A stretch of DNA of 64,000 nt from Prolixibacteraceae bacterium (GTDB lineage: Bacteria; Bacteroidota; Bacteroidia; Bacteroidales; Prolixibacteraceae): positions 4,712,001 through 4,776,000 of the forward strand of contig CP082230.1 in NCBI GenBank assembly GCA_019856515.1. Direction: 5' to 3'. Of the stretch, positions 46,902-55,879 are shown piece after piece. The notes beneath the pieces are model-generated. The model had not been told where the DNA came from, did not search any database, and saw only the letters and a program-made list of their open reading frames with translations. A program made the position numbers and the translations under genes. Within the stretch, counting starts at the first letter, position 1; each line of letters opens with the position of its first letter.

Positions 46902-49094
46902 TTATTTCAAATTATCGTCTAAAAATGACGTGAACATTTTATACAGATGACGACGTGTCTTTCCACCATAAATACCATGGTTTCTGTTCGTATAACTCAT
47001 CATCTGGAAAGGGACACCTGCTTGAACCAACACCTCTGCCAGCTCTGCGGTATTCTGATAATGAACATTGTCATCCGCAGTTCCATGTACCAATAGATAC
47101 TTGCCTTTTATTTTTGGTGCCCAATAGATAGGAGAGTTCTTATCATATCCCTCGGCATTCTCCTGTGGCTTTCTCATATATCTTTCCGTATAGACTGAAT
47201 CATAAAACCTCCAATTGGTAACTGGTGCCACTGCAATAGCTGCTTTGAAAACATCCGCACCTTTAGATAGACATAAAGTCGACATAAAGCCTCCATAACT
47301 CCATCCCCATATCGCGATGTTCTTCTGATCGACGTAATCCAACGATCCTAGATACTTACCTGCATCAATCTGGTCGTCGCTCTCCAAATGTCCCAAGTCC
47401 ATATAAGTACATTTTCTGAACTCTTCGCCTCTTGCACCTGTTCCCCTTGGGTCAACACAGGCCACAATATAACCTTTTTCAGCCATATAATCATACCAAC
47501 TCACACGAAACACATCCAACACCTGTTGCGAATTAGGTCCACTATATTGTGTCATCAACACCGGATACTTATGGTTTGGATCAAAATTAGATGGCTTAAT
47601 CATATACCCATTCAATGAGATTCCTTCGCTGTTCTTAAAACTGAAGAACTCTTTGGTTGGCATCTCGTAGTTTGCCATCTTCTCATTCAATGCCTTGTTC
47701 GCCTCTAAAGTACGGAGGGTCTTCCCTTTTCTATCCTTCAAAGAGGTGATTACAGGAGTATTCAAATCAGTGAAAGTGTGAATAAAGTACGTATAGTTAC
47801 TACTGAAGATCGCATTGTTGGTGCCCGTTTTAGATGCTATAGCATACGTTTTCTTCCCACTGTAAAGTGTAGCATACACCTCTCTCTGCATCGCACTCTT
47901 CTTCGCTGCTTGATAATAGAAAACTTTACGCTTGGTATCATAACCGTAATACTCCGTTACATCATAATCACCAGGAGTAAGCTTACGTACCAAACCTCCA
48001 AGCTTGCTATATAGATAAAGATGCATATAACCATCCTTTTCACTACCTACAACAAACTCCTTATCGTTAGGCAAGAAAGTCAAGTAGTCATACGTGCTCT
48101 CATCAATATATCGACTATTCTTATCCGTATATATTACTCGTGTATCTCCTGAGAATGGATTCGCCAACATCAGCTCCAACTTGTCTTGACGACGATTCAA
48201 ACGAATCACACCCAAATCAGATCCCGAATAGGTCCAACGAATACGTGGAATATACTGATCCACCTCTTCACCAACATCCACCTTAATGGTGTTTCTCTTC
48301 TTAATATCGTAAACATGAACACTCACATGGGCATTCTCTTCACCTGCTTTAGGATACTTGTAGGTATACTCCCCTGGATACAACTTGTTTGCCTCATAGC
48401 TTGGGTGACTTCCTTTATACATCGGAAAACTGAAAGTACGAACATGAGCCTCATTAAACTTCATATAAGCCAACTTCTTACTGTCAGGCGACCACTCAAA
48501 AGCCCTACTAAAAGCAAACTCCTCCTCATAAACCCAGTCTGGAGCACCATTAATAATCTTATTAAACTCCCCATCTTTCGTGATCTGCTTCTCCGTACCA
48601 AAATAGAGCGTCGAAACAAAAAGATTGTTCTTCCTCACAAATGCAATACGGTTTCCATCAGGCGAAAACGTAGCCAACTGTTGTGCTCCATTCTTCGATA
48701 GAGCCTGTAGCTTCTTTGTGACAAAATTATATACATAATACTCCGCTGTAAACGAATGACGATATATCGGTTTTACCTCTGTGGTAAGCATCACCTTGCT
48801 CTCTGTATCCGAAAACTGATAGTCTGAAAAATGCTTAATAGGCGTATCTTCAATTCCTGTAATATCCAAAAGAACCGAAACCTTCTTTCCTGTCTTATAG
48901 TTGTATTTTACAATCTGTGTACCTTCCTTTTCCAAAGTCGTATAATGTAACCCGTCCTTCATACTACGGATACCATATATTCTTTCGGCAGAGAAAGTCC
49001 TCTTACTGATGACATCCTCAAAAGAGATTTTCTCAGCTAAAAGTGGAGATGAGATCATTAAGATCGCTAAGACCGAAAACAATAGTCGTTTCAT
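46902..49094 (-). CDS. Dipeptidyl peptidase IV (S9 family)
   Basis: A 730-residue secreted serine peptidase that removes X-Pro dipeptides. Signal peptide (MKRLLFSVLAILMISSPLLA), then an eight-bladed beta-propeller (DPPIV_N) with the EEFAFSRAFEWSPD segment that supplies the substrate-N-terminus-binding glutamates, then an alpha/beta hydrolase. The catalytic triad is visible: Ser in GWSYGGFMS, Asp in HGTADDNVHY and His in RNHGIYGG. Family-typical length. DPP IV is common in peptide-degrading Bacteroidota. Confidence 0.95.
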   Translation of the reverse strand: MKRLLFSVLAILMISSPLLAEKISFEDVISKRTFSAERIYGIRSMKDGLHYTTLEKEGTQIVKYNYKTGKKVSVLLDITGIEDTPIKHFSDYQFSDTESKVMLTTEVKPIYRHSFTAEYYVYNFVTKKLQALSKNGAQQLATFSPDGNRIAFVRKNNLFVSTLYFGTEKQITKDGEFNKIINGAPDWVYEEEFAFSRAFEWSPDSKKLAYMKFNEAHVRTFSFPMYKGSHPSYEANKLYPGEYTYKYPKAGEENAHVSVHVYDIKKRNTIKVDVGEEVDQYIPRIRWTYSGSDLGVIRLNRRQDKLELMLANPFSGDTRVIYTDKNSRYIDESTYDYLTFLPNDKEFVVGSEKDGYMHLYLYSKLGGLVRKLTPGDYDVTEYYGYDTKRKVFYYQAAKKSAMQREVYATLYSGKKTYAIASKTGTNNAIFSSNYTYFIHTFTDLNTPVITSLKDRKGKTLRTLEANKALNEKMANYEMPTKEFFSFKNSEGISLNGYMIKPSNFDPNHKYPVLMTQYSGPNSQQVLDVFRVSWYDYMAEKGYIVACVDPRGTGARGEEFRKCTYMDLGHLESDDQIDAGKYLGSLDYVDQKNIAIWGWSYGGFMSTLCLSKGADVFKAAIAVAPVTNWRFYDSVYTERYMRKPQENAEGYDKNSPIYWAPKIKGKYLLVHGTADDNVHYQNTAELAEVLVQAGVPFQMMSYTNRNHGIYGGKTRRHLYKMFTSFLDDNLK

Positions 49095-50052
49095 AAGATC
49101 TATTTTTATATTTAAATGTTCTATATGTTTCTTTGATTATCAATTAAAGTGTACTGCCTATCCAAATTACACCCTTCCAAAAGTTGCAACATATCGAAAT
49201 GATATCTCACTATAGAATACAACATTTACACTTTAATCACTCAAAGGTATTAAGGAGTTACAAAGAAAACAAAGATCTTTTTCATAATCTATAATAAAAA
49301 TAACACACTTTTTTTTAACACCCCCCAATATATTCCATCTCCAAAACAGATTTAACCCCTCCCAAAAAAACACCACACCATAAACACTACCCCAAACATT
49401 CATCCCACGATTTCCCTTCGTCCTCCCAGCCAAATTCCACACCTTCCATTACTCTCCCCCTCCAAACCTCCCCCCACATCTCCTAATATGCCCTCCCACA
49501 TCCCTCTGTATTACTTACTACCTTCCCCTGACTTAATCCGTACTTAACCCGTCTCTAATCCGCCCTTAATCCGTCCTTTGTCCATGCTTTAGCCATGGTT
49601 CGTCCATGGTTTGTCCATCGATTTCGGGGGTTTCGATGGCTGAACCATGGAGGAATGTTGGACAAATCATGGACAAAGGACGGATTAAGGACTTATTAGG
49701 GATTTATCAAGGACGGGTTAGAGACAGATTAAGTCCGAGGTTGGTGGGTTTGAATTATAGGGTATGGGGACTCAAATTGGCGATAAGGGGCAATTAGCTC
49801 CCTATTTGGGAATCTTGGCATCAACTTATCTAGTTGTTTCAGTGATAAGATAGTCCCTCGTCTGAGCTTTGAAGGATTTGATTTTTGCGTCTTTTAGGGG
49901 GGTAAGATCTCTGTATAGTGATGGAAAAATCATACATTTTCATACATAATCGCACATAATCATACAGACGCCTAATATTTCTTTGGTTGTTAGTTTGGGA
50001 TTTGATAACTTCTATGTAGTACTTTAATAATTAACTATTTAAACTATTTGTT
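49095..50052. other. Large intergenic region with C-rich block and large palindrome
   Basis: No convincing gene. The block 49321-49500 is strongly strand-biased: by direct count 83 C and 5 G in 180 bases. It is followed by a large imperfect palindrome (49518-49740) and an AT-rich leader before the DUF6266 gene. Open frames here are artefacts of the skew and of the palindrome. Confidence 0.6.
49518..49740. repeat. Second large palindrome (hairpin element)
   Basis: The core arms are 23 perfectly complementary bases at 49564-49586 and 49668-49690 (words TTAATCCGTCC and TTTGTCCATG). Weaker complementarity extends outward through repeated ATCCGT/CCCGTC words to 49740 and inward to TCCATCGA / TCGATGG around 49615-49640. 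The left end CTACCTTCCCCTG (49518-49530) matches, inverted, the end of the palindrome upstream of gyrB. Confidence 0.8.
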
Positions 50053-50703
50053 ATGGGGGTTTTACGTAAAGGGATATTAGGTGGATTCAGTGGAAAGACA
50101 GGAAGTGTTGTGGGAGTTAGATATCGAAATAATGATATAATTCGCTCTCATCCTGAATGGATAAAAAAGAAGAGACGATCACCAAGAGTGAAACGGCACT
50201 GTGATCGTTTTGGAGCGGCCGCTAGGTTTGTGTCCAATGCAAGGTCTCTTGCTCGGATCGGTTTTGTCGAGAATAGAGCATCACGAAATTTCTTAAATGA
50301 CGGGATTGCGGCAAATTTGTCAAATATCAAAGTGGTTGATGGGCAAATTGAGATGGATTTTCCTCAGTTAAAATTATCGCAGGGAAAGTTACCCATTATA
50401 GATCGTTTTAGAGTTGAAGAGCAGTCCACTGAACGTCTTCTGCTTGTGTGGGACAGGAATGATAATTTCAATATAGATGGTGAAGCGTGTATGATTCATC
50501 TGTTGGTCTATAGGGATGATATGTGCTATTTGAAATGTTATAGATCAAAAGTAAAAGCTTCTGATCTTCGCTTTGAACTCTCTCTTACAGATGATATGCA
50601 AGGGCATAAACTGCATCTCTATGCCTTCTATAGTCTACCTGATGCGCAGACTAATGATCATATCTCTGCGACCTCTTATACCCATTGTTCCGCTATTCCA
50701 TAA
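50053..50703 (+). CDS. DUF6266 family protein
   Basis: A 216-residue cytoplasmic protein, all-Bacteroidota family. The N-terminal signature LRKGILGGFSGKTGSVVGVRYR and the following SPRVKRHCDRFGAAARFV helix are characteristic of DUF6266. The remainder is predicted beta-sandwich (LLLVWDRNDNFNIDG; MIHLLVYRDDMCYLK; HLYAFYSLPDA). These proteins often occur in multiple copies per genome; no function is known, though resemblance to phage-type structural proteins has been suggested to me by the beta-rich layout only. Neighbours are repeat elements and a MORN/TonB_C gene. Confidence 0.85.
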   Translation: MGVLRKGILGGFSGKTGSVVGVRYRNNDIIRSHPEWIKKKRRSPRVKRHCDRFGAAARFVSNARSLARIGFVENRASRNFLNDGIAANLSNIKVVDGQIEMDFPQLKLSQGKLPIIDRFRVEEQSTERLLLVWDRNDNFNIDGEACMIHLLVYRDDMCYLKCYRSKVKASDLRFELSLTDDMQGHKLHLYAFYSLPDAQTNDHISATSYTHCSAIP

Positions 50704-50772
50704 TGAACTGTGATACAATGTATCTCTCTCGTGATAATTGAGAGGCACTTTTTGAGGACGGGTATAATGAAA

Positions 50773-50848
50773 GGTTAGATGCGAGCATCGCATCTAACCG
50801 TGGCATATGATGTTTTCTTGGTGTAGACACGAGCATCGTGTCTACACC
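50773..50848. repeat. Bipartite intergenic palindrome, copy 2
   Basis: First hairpin GGTTAGATGCGA-GCA-complement (50773-50799, 12-bp arms). Second hairpin GGTGTAGACACGA-GCA-complement (50820-50848, 13-bp arms). Linked by a spacer shared with 11112-11185 (CGTGGCA..TGATGTTT.CTTGGT). Confidence 0.85.
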
Positions 50849-50870
50849 AAGAAATGTTGGGTAAATCTGG

Positions 50871-52373
50871 TTAGTTTAGTTCAAAATTGATTGGTATAGT
50901 GAAGAATGTAGGATAGGGCATGTTGTGTGCGATACGAGTGGGAAGTTTGGGTGCAAGTTCGAGGACACGAAAGGCTTCTACGGATAGAAGTGGATGGGGA
51001 GATTTAATGACTTTAAGGTCTGTTATTTCTCCTTCGACTGTGAGTACGAAGCTAACCAATACACTCCCTTGGATCTTTTGTTCCCACATTGTTTTGGGGT
51101 ACTTGATATTTTGTTCTATGGAGGATAGTAATGTTTTTGATCCTTTTTTTACTCTTTCTTTTGATGCCTCTTTTTCGTTCATACAACGGGTTGTTTTACC
51201 ATCTTTGTCGAAGCAGGTGGTATGGGTTTGTCTGTTGTTTTGGTACGTCTCAGAAGATGCCTTGGTGCCGTCTTTTCTGAACCATTCCCAATTGCCTGTC
51301 TTTTTGCCATTTTTGTATTCACCTTTTCCCATTAATGCTCCGTTTTCATAATATTCTGTGTAGTTGCCGTGAAAAGTAAGCGTGTTGTACTTGGTGTATA
51401 TTGCTGTGTTTTTTGATAGAATTGCTTTTGTTCCACACCAATAGGTGGTGACATCAACAAGACTATCTCTTTTGTTGGTGATGATACGGTACATGTGTGA
51501 TTTGCTGGGGTCGTTTTGATCTTTTCCAATCCCGTTAAGATATACAGGTTGGTTGAGTGTGTATTTGATGGCTCTTCGTGTTTTCTTTAGGTTAAAATTG
51601 ATATGGATAACTTTATGGATTCGGCATGGTAGATTGTGTTCAATGAATGGTTCTGCTTTGGGAAAGTTTTTCACGACACGGATGGCTTCTTTGTCTAATA
51701 AAGGATCTGCTGATTGAAGTATTTCGATATCTTCTATGGCTCCTTTTTCATTGATGTCGTAGGAGAGAATTACTTTTCCTTCTATCCCTTTCTCCCATGC
51801 TTCTTCAGGGTAATAGATGTTTGTACGAATTTCTCTTTTAATAAATTTGTGGTATTTTATGCTTAGTTCGAAGGTAAATGGATGGTTTTCGTTGCTTGCG
51901 ATCTCTCCATTTTTATCCCAGTAGTATGCTTCTTTGATTTTGTTGTTACTGTATTTTTCGGAAGCGGATTTTGTTCCATCTTGTCGATACCATGTCCATT
52001 GTCCTTGCTTCAGATTCTTTTTGTAGGTTCCTTCTCCTTTCACTTTACCGTCTTCGTAGTATGCCGTATAGCTTCCCTCTAGGGTTAGTGTTTTGTTTGA
52101 TTTTAGTTTTCCTGTTGATTTGGAGATGAGTTGATGGGTTGCTTTGTTATAGGTTTGGACCTCTACTAGTTTGTCTTCTCTCGGTGTGATAATTCGATAG
52201 AAGGATGCCATGATGGGTTTTACCTTTTTTTGGCATGTAAAATCGAAATAGGTTTTGTCACCAACTTTATACTTTATTTTTGTTGGTTTCTTTGTGTCTT
52301 TTTGTGCAAAGCACTGGGAGGTGATCGCAAAGATCGCTAATGTTAGGGCTAAGATTGCTTTTTTTCTACTCAT
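50871..52373 (-). CDS. Internally duplicated MORN-like / TonB C-terminal domain protein
   Basis: 500 residues with signal peptide (cleaved near CFAQ). Two similar halves each contain a RIIT..DKLVEV/DSLVDV opening and MORN-like lines (YYEDGKVKGEGTYKKNLKQG; YYENGALMGKGEYKNGKKTG). A WTWYRQDGTKSASEKY or EWFRKDGTKASSETY strand follows, and then a TonB_C domain (EKGIEGKVILSYDINEKG; EQKIQGSVLVSFVLTVEG). TonB_C domains normally contact outer-membrane receptors, but there is no membrane anchor or ExbBD gene here. It is probably a periplasmic adaptor. The head-to-tail duplication is the notable feature. Confidence 0.85.
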   Translation of the reverse strand: MSRKKAILALTLAIFAITSQCFAQKDTKKPTKIKYKVGDKTYFDFTCQKKVKPIMASFYRIITPREDKLVEVQTYNKATHQLISKSTGKLKSNKTLTLEGSYTAYYEDGKVKGEGTYKKNLKQGQWTWYRQDGTKSASEKYSNNKIKEAYYWDKNGEIASNENHPFTFELSIKYHKFIKREIRTNIYYPEEAWEKGIEGKVILSYDINEKGAIEDIEILQSADPLLDKEAIRVVKNFPKAEPFIEHNLPCRIHKVIHINFNLKKTRRAIKYTLNQPVYLNGIGKDQNDPSKSHMYRIITNKRDSLVDVTTYWCGTKAILSKNTAIYTKYNTLTFHGNYTEYYENGALMGKGEYKNGKKTGNWEWFRKDGTKASSETYQNNRQTHTTCFDKDGKTTRCMNEKEASKERVKKGSKTLLSSIEQNIKYPKTMWEQKIQGSVLVSFVLTVEGEITDLKVIKSPHPLLSVEAFRVLELAPKLPTRIAHNMPYPTFFTIPINFELN

Positions 52374-52495
52374 AGGATTTGATTTGTGTTAGTGTTTAGT
52401 GAAAATAGTTGTACTAATGTTAATTAACGTAAATTATAGTGATTGATTGTGATGAAACTTATGTTTTTGTTCTATCTCTTTACGATGCTTCCTCT

Positions 52496-52616
52496 TTCCC
52501 TGAAAGGGAAACCGAACATAGCCCAATGGTGAGAACCATAGATTGACCGTAAGGTCAAGGTATTGGTTGGAGCCTTGGGTAGTAGTGTAAAAACAATTTA
52601 AGGGCTGTAAGTCCGA
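52496..52616. repeat. GNRA-hairpin repeat, copy E (variant loops)
   Basis: Same series as copies A-D, but the tetraloops are GAGA (ATGGT-GAGA-ACCAT) and GTAA (TTGACC-GTAA-GGTCAA). Both changes stay within the GNRA class and leave the stems intact. Confidence 0.8.
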
Positions 52617-52651
52617 TCCCATGACCTCATTCCATCGACGTTGGATTGCGT

Positions 52652-52737
52652 AGTTTGTGCCAATTCATTGGCACGCCGTGTGTGTTGTATTATCTAAGTT
52701 TAGGTATCCCTCTCGTGCCAATGAATTGGCACAAACT
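52652..52737. repeat. Inverted pair of GTGCCAAT palindromes
   Basis: Two 24-base copies in opposite orientation (52652-52675 and 52714-52737), each centred on an 8-bp palindrome GTGCCAAT-NN-ATTGGCAC. They flank a 38-base spacer. Confidence 0.75.
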
Positions 52738-52855
52738 TGGTTGTACTGTATATTGAAAGGACATGACTTTGTGATGGTGATTTAATTTGCTGAAATTATG
52801 ATTGGAGTAAATGATAATTAAGTATATTTATAGTACAATATTCCATTTACATCTA

Positions 52856-55507
52856 ATGAGTCCATTTCAATATAATTCTGATAAGAAAAACCGATCTTTT
52901 GTAGGTCAGGTAATAAGTTTAACAAAGCTTTATAAGAAAGAGATGTTCTTCTCTCTTCTGTCAATAGTCTTGGTTTATGGCTTTTATACACCTTTTACCT
53001 CTTTTATTACTCGAACCTTAGTCCGAAAACTTCTGGGATATGTTCCATCGAATAGTATTACCTTGATTTTTGTGATGGTTTTCTGTCTGTTTTTATGGGG
53101 AATTTATGTGATCGAAAAGATCCAAAAACGTTATGTTGTTCCGAGAAGGGATTACTTCTGGGTAGGATTCGTAACTTTCTGGTATGTCATCTTTCGTTTT
53201 GATCTTCTTTTGCCAGAGCCATTGATGTGGTCGTATACTCCGATCTTTAGGAATCTCGGGTTTTGTTATGTGGATCTGTGGATTGTGGTACCACTGGGTG
53301 TTTTAATTGCATGGGTTGTTATTTGTAAGAAACAGAAAGAAGAAGTGGGTGCTGAGGATTTGAATCTTCTGGACGATAAAGAGGTCGACACGTATGTTGA
53401 TCTTTTTCCTTCTCGAAGAGGTCAGGTTGATTTTATTCTACGCGAGTTGCAAAGTATTGGAAGGAATCGGTCTTTTGCGATCGGAATTACGAGTCCATGG
53501 GGTGGAGGAAAAACGTCATTTTTAAATGCCATTAAAGATCGTATCTCCAAAGACCATTGGACTAAGGAGGATTTTCGTCGTGCAAAGATTGAGATCGAAG
53601 AGGAGGAGGTGAAGTTATATCGTGACGATAATATCAAGATTAAAAAGGGAGACTATCTTTTTGTGGATTATAGTCCATGGTATGCCAATAGTGAAAAAGA
53701 GGTGATTGCCCACTTCTTGGATGTGATGAAAGAGAATCTGTCGCCCTACCATGGAGAGTTAGAACGAAATATCGATCGTTATCGCAAATTGCTACTGTCG
53801 ATGAGTGATTCCAGTTTGAAGAGTGCGGTGGAGAGTTGTGTGGCCTTCTTTTCTGATAATAAAGATATTTCTTCTCTTTTTAATCAGGTAGATCGTTGTA
53901 TTGAACAAATTGGGCGAAAAGTATTGGTTTTTATGGATGACCTCGATCGCCTTGGACGGGATGAGCTGGTTACCTGTATTAAGATTCTTCGTAATACAGG
54001 AAGTTTTAAAAATGTGATCTTCTTGGTAACCTATGATAAGAAATATGTGACCAACCAATTGACCGACTACTTCGCTGTCAAGGCCAATGATTCAAAAGAA
54101 GGCGCAAGGTTTCTTGAGAAGTTTATACAGATGGAGGTGATGTTGCCGTATTTGTATCCAGAAGAGATTCGAGATTATGCAATGCGACTGTTCAGAAAAG
54201 CACTTCCAGAGCAGGTTGCTGATATTGAGAAAGGAGACCGTTTAAAATTAGAACAGTTCTTTATATTTAGTCCTAGAGGGGACTCTGCAAAACCTATTGA
54301 TCTTTCTGTTGATCTCAATAACCCTCGGAAATGGGTGACAATTGTCAATCATTGCTATCAAGCATGTACAGTGATGAAAGGAGAATATGATTTTAGGTCA
54401 CTGATATTAATGCTTGTATTTAAAGAGATTTATCCCAAAGAAGCCGGGATTCTTTTTCAAGAGATAAGTATGTTTCCTTATGAAGAGTTTCGAAAAATGC
54501 TTCCAAAGCAAGAAAGAGAGGATAAGAAAAAAGTTAATTCCAGAAGATATGAAATTGGAGATTATGATGTAAAGTATATGCAGTTTATTGATGCCTTGTT
54601 TGTTCTGTCAAACTTTGATAGAAGAGACTATCGTGGTTATAATCGAGTTAGTTTTCATCGAAACTATTTATTCTATTATAACTTAAATCTTTCTCCATAT
54701 GAGATTGATAATGAGGGATTCAATGTTCTTCTTAATTCTCCAGAGGAGTTGTTAAAGCTTAGAGTTAGTAAACTTCGGATAGATTCATTGAATTATATAG
54801 CTTTTTGGAAATTATTTGAATATGATATAGAGTCTCGCATCTCATTGGATGAGAAAAGAATTATTGCTTTGATGATTCGTAATGATGAAGAGGATTTCTC
54901 TAAAAGGAAAGGGATGGTGCATATTGGAAGTGCCTCAGATACTATAAGCAACAGTCTTAATTCTTATTGTTATGAAGATTTGCGTCAGATTTTTATTGAT
55001 AAATATGATTTTATTTTATTGGATTGTAAGATCAAGTTTTTAACAGATCAATTGAATAATATTCGTAATGATTTAACTAATCCAGAGTTTGAAAGTTTAT
55101 GGAATTCATTATCTCTAATTTTGTTGACATTGTTTGGTGAAACGATTCAATCAAATAACTATTCGGGTGCCTTTTTTCAGTGTTATAAAGATATATATCA
55201 TAATATGGTGTCGCATGGGGCGCTTTACAATCAGATGTTTTCTTTGCTTGATAAGCATATAAACAATAGGGAGGAACTCTATTGTTTTTTAATACAACTC
55301 AATAATTTCAAAAGATTATATGATCTGAATAATGTGGGATTTTACAGAATGAAGATATTTTCGGAGAACGATCCATTATTTATTTCTGATCTTGAGAAAA
55401 AATTGGGACAAGAGATTATGACAGAAGATCAAAAAGGTAAAGTAGAAGGCTTATATAGCCAATTTATTAGAGTGCATAAAGATTTAGTCATTTCACCGTT
55501 GGGCTAA
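52856..55507 (+). CDS. Membrane-anchored KAP-family P-loop NTPase
   Basis: About 883 residues from the ATG at 52856; an earlier in-frame ATG (52811) would add 15. Four hydrophobic helices come first (FFSLLSIVLVYGFY; TLIFVMVFCLFLWGIYVI; FWVGFVTFWYVIFRF; LWIVVPLGVLIAWVVI). The KAP NTPase domain follows: Walker A GITSPWGGGKTSFL, then VDYSPWYANSEKEV, Walker B VLVFMDDLDRLGRDEL and sensor-like FLVTYDKKYV. The C-terminal ~400 residues are helical with no known domain. KAP proteins with inserted helices sit at the membrane; several are linked to phage resistance, and this isolated, repeat-flanked copy fits a defence-type gene, which is inference. The last codons and stop lie inside a repeat copy. Confidence 0.85.
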   Translation: MSPFQYNSDKKNRSFVGQVISLTKLYKKEMFFSLLSIVLVYGFYTPFTSFITRTLVRKLLGYVPSNSITLIFVMVFCLFLWGIYVIEKIQKRYVVPRRDYFWVGFVTFWYVIFRFDLLLPEPLMWSYTPIFRNLGFCYVDLWIVVPLGVLIAWVVICKKQKEEVGAEDLNLLDDKEVDTYVDLFPSRRGQVDFILRELQSIGRNRSFAIGITSPWGGGKTSFLNAIKDRISKDHWTKEDFRRAKIEIEEEEVKLYRDDNIKIKKGDYLFVDYSPWYANSEKEVIAHFLDVMKENLSPYHGELERNIDRYRKLLLSMSDSSLKSAVESCVAFFSDNKDISSLFNQVDRCIEQIGRKVLVFMDDLDRLGRDELVTCIKILRNTGSFKNVIFLVTYDKKYVTNQLTDYFAVKANDSKEGARFLEKFIQMEVMLPYLYPEEIRDYAMRLFRKALPEQVADIEKGDRLKLEQFFIFSPRGDSAKPIDLSVDLNNPRKWVTIVNHCYQACTVMKGEYDFRSLILMLVFKEIYPKEAGILFQEISMFPYEEFRKMLPKQEREDKKKVNSRRYEIGDYDVKYMQFIDALFVLSNFDRRDYRGYNRVSFHRNYLFYYNLNLSPYEIDNEGFNVLLNSPEELLKLRVSKLRIDSLNYIAFWKLFEYDIESRISLDEKRIIALMIRNDEEDFSKRKGMVHIGSASDTISNSLNSYCYEDLRQIFIDKYDFILLDCKIKFLTDQLNNIRNDLTNPEFESLWNSLSLILLTLFGETIQSNNYSGAFFQCYKDIYHNMVSHGALYNQMFSLLDKHINNREELYCFLIQLNNFKRLYDLNNVGFYRMKIFSENDPLFISDLEKKLGQEIMTEDQKGKVEGLYSQFIRVHKDLVISPLG

Positions 55508-55566
55508 GTTCGGTCACCCCATTCGGGGCTTGGTTGAAATAGTGGTGATTTACTTTTGCGAAAAAA
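55488..55566. repeat. Direct repeat, copy 1 (supplies the KAP stop codon)
   Basis: About 79 bases starting TCATTTCACCGTTGGGCTA, also found at 56199-56276 with few changes. Contains the hairpin CCCC-ATTC-GGGG. The KAP frame enters it and ends at its TAA. Confidence 0.8.
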
Positions 55567-55638
55567 TGATGCCTATTAATTTGTTATTTACAGATGGAAA
55601 TAGAAATCTTAATTGATGGAGGTTTATGTATCCCACTC

Positions 55639-55656
55639 GTGCCAATGAATTGGCAC
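55639..55656. repeat. GTGCCAAT palindrome
   Basis: GTGCCAATGAATTGGCAC: 8-bp arms, 2-base centre. The same or its reverse complement lies in every lipoprotein spacer and twice upstream of KAP. Confidence 0.75.
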
Positions 55657-55879
55657 AAACTAAGTCGTATTGGATGTCGGGTTGTTGTGGTGGAAGAGGA
55701 AAACACCACTAAGGCGCAAAGACACGAAGTGGATTATGCGTAGGGGAACTTATAACCAAGGGGTATCATGAATCTTTAGTTGATTCGCAAGGGGATAAGC
55801 ACCACGAAGTCGTAAAGGGTTGGGCTGCAAGAGATGTGATATTGGTCTTTTTTTTCTATCACTTTGCGATGCTTCATCT

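Larger units (their letters stand above)
52374..52855. other. Repeat-filled region upstream of the KAP gene
   Basis: No gene. Contains the structured repeat (52496-52616) and an inverted pair of GTGCCAAT palindromes (52652-52737). No good promoter consensus was found for the KAP gene. Confidence 0.5.

Noticed and set aside
49233..49442. Minus-strand open frame over the C-rich block
   Set aside because: The strand skew removes stop codons by chance; the translation is Trp/Gly-rich low-complexity sequence.
49606..49797. Plus-strand open frame within the large palindrome
   Set aside because: Composed of the palindrome's repeated words; no start context and no recognisable protein features.
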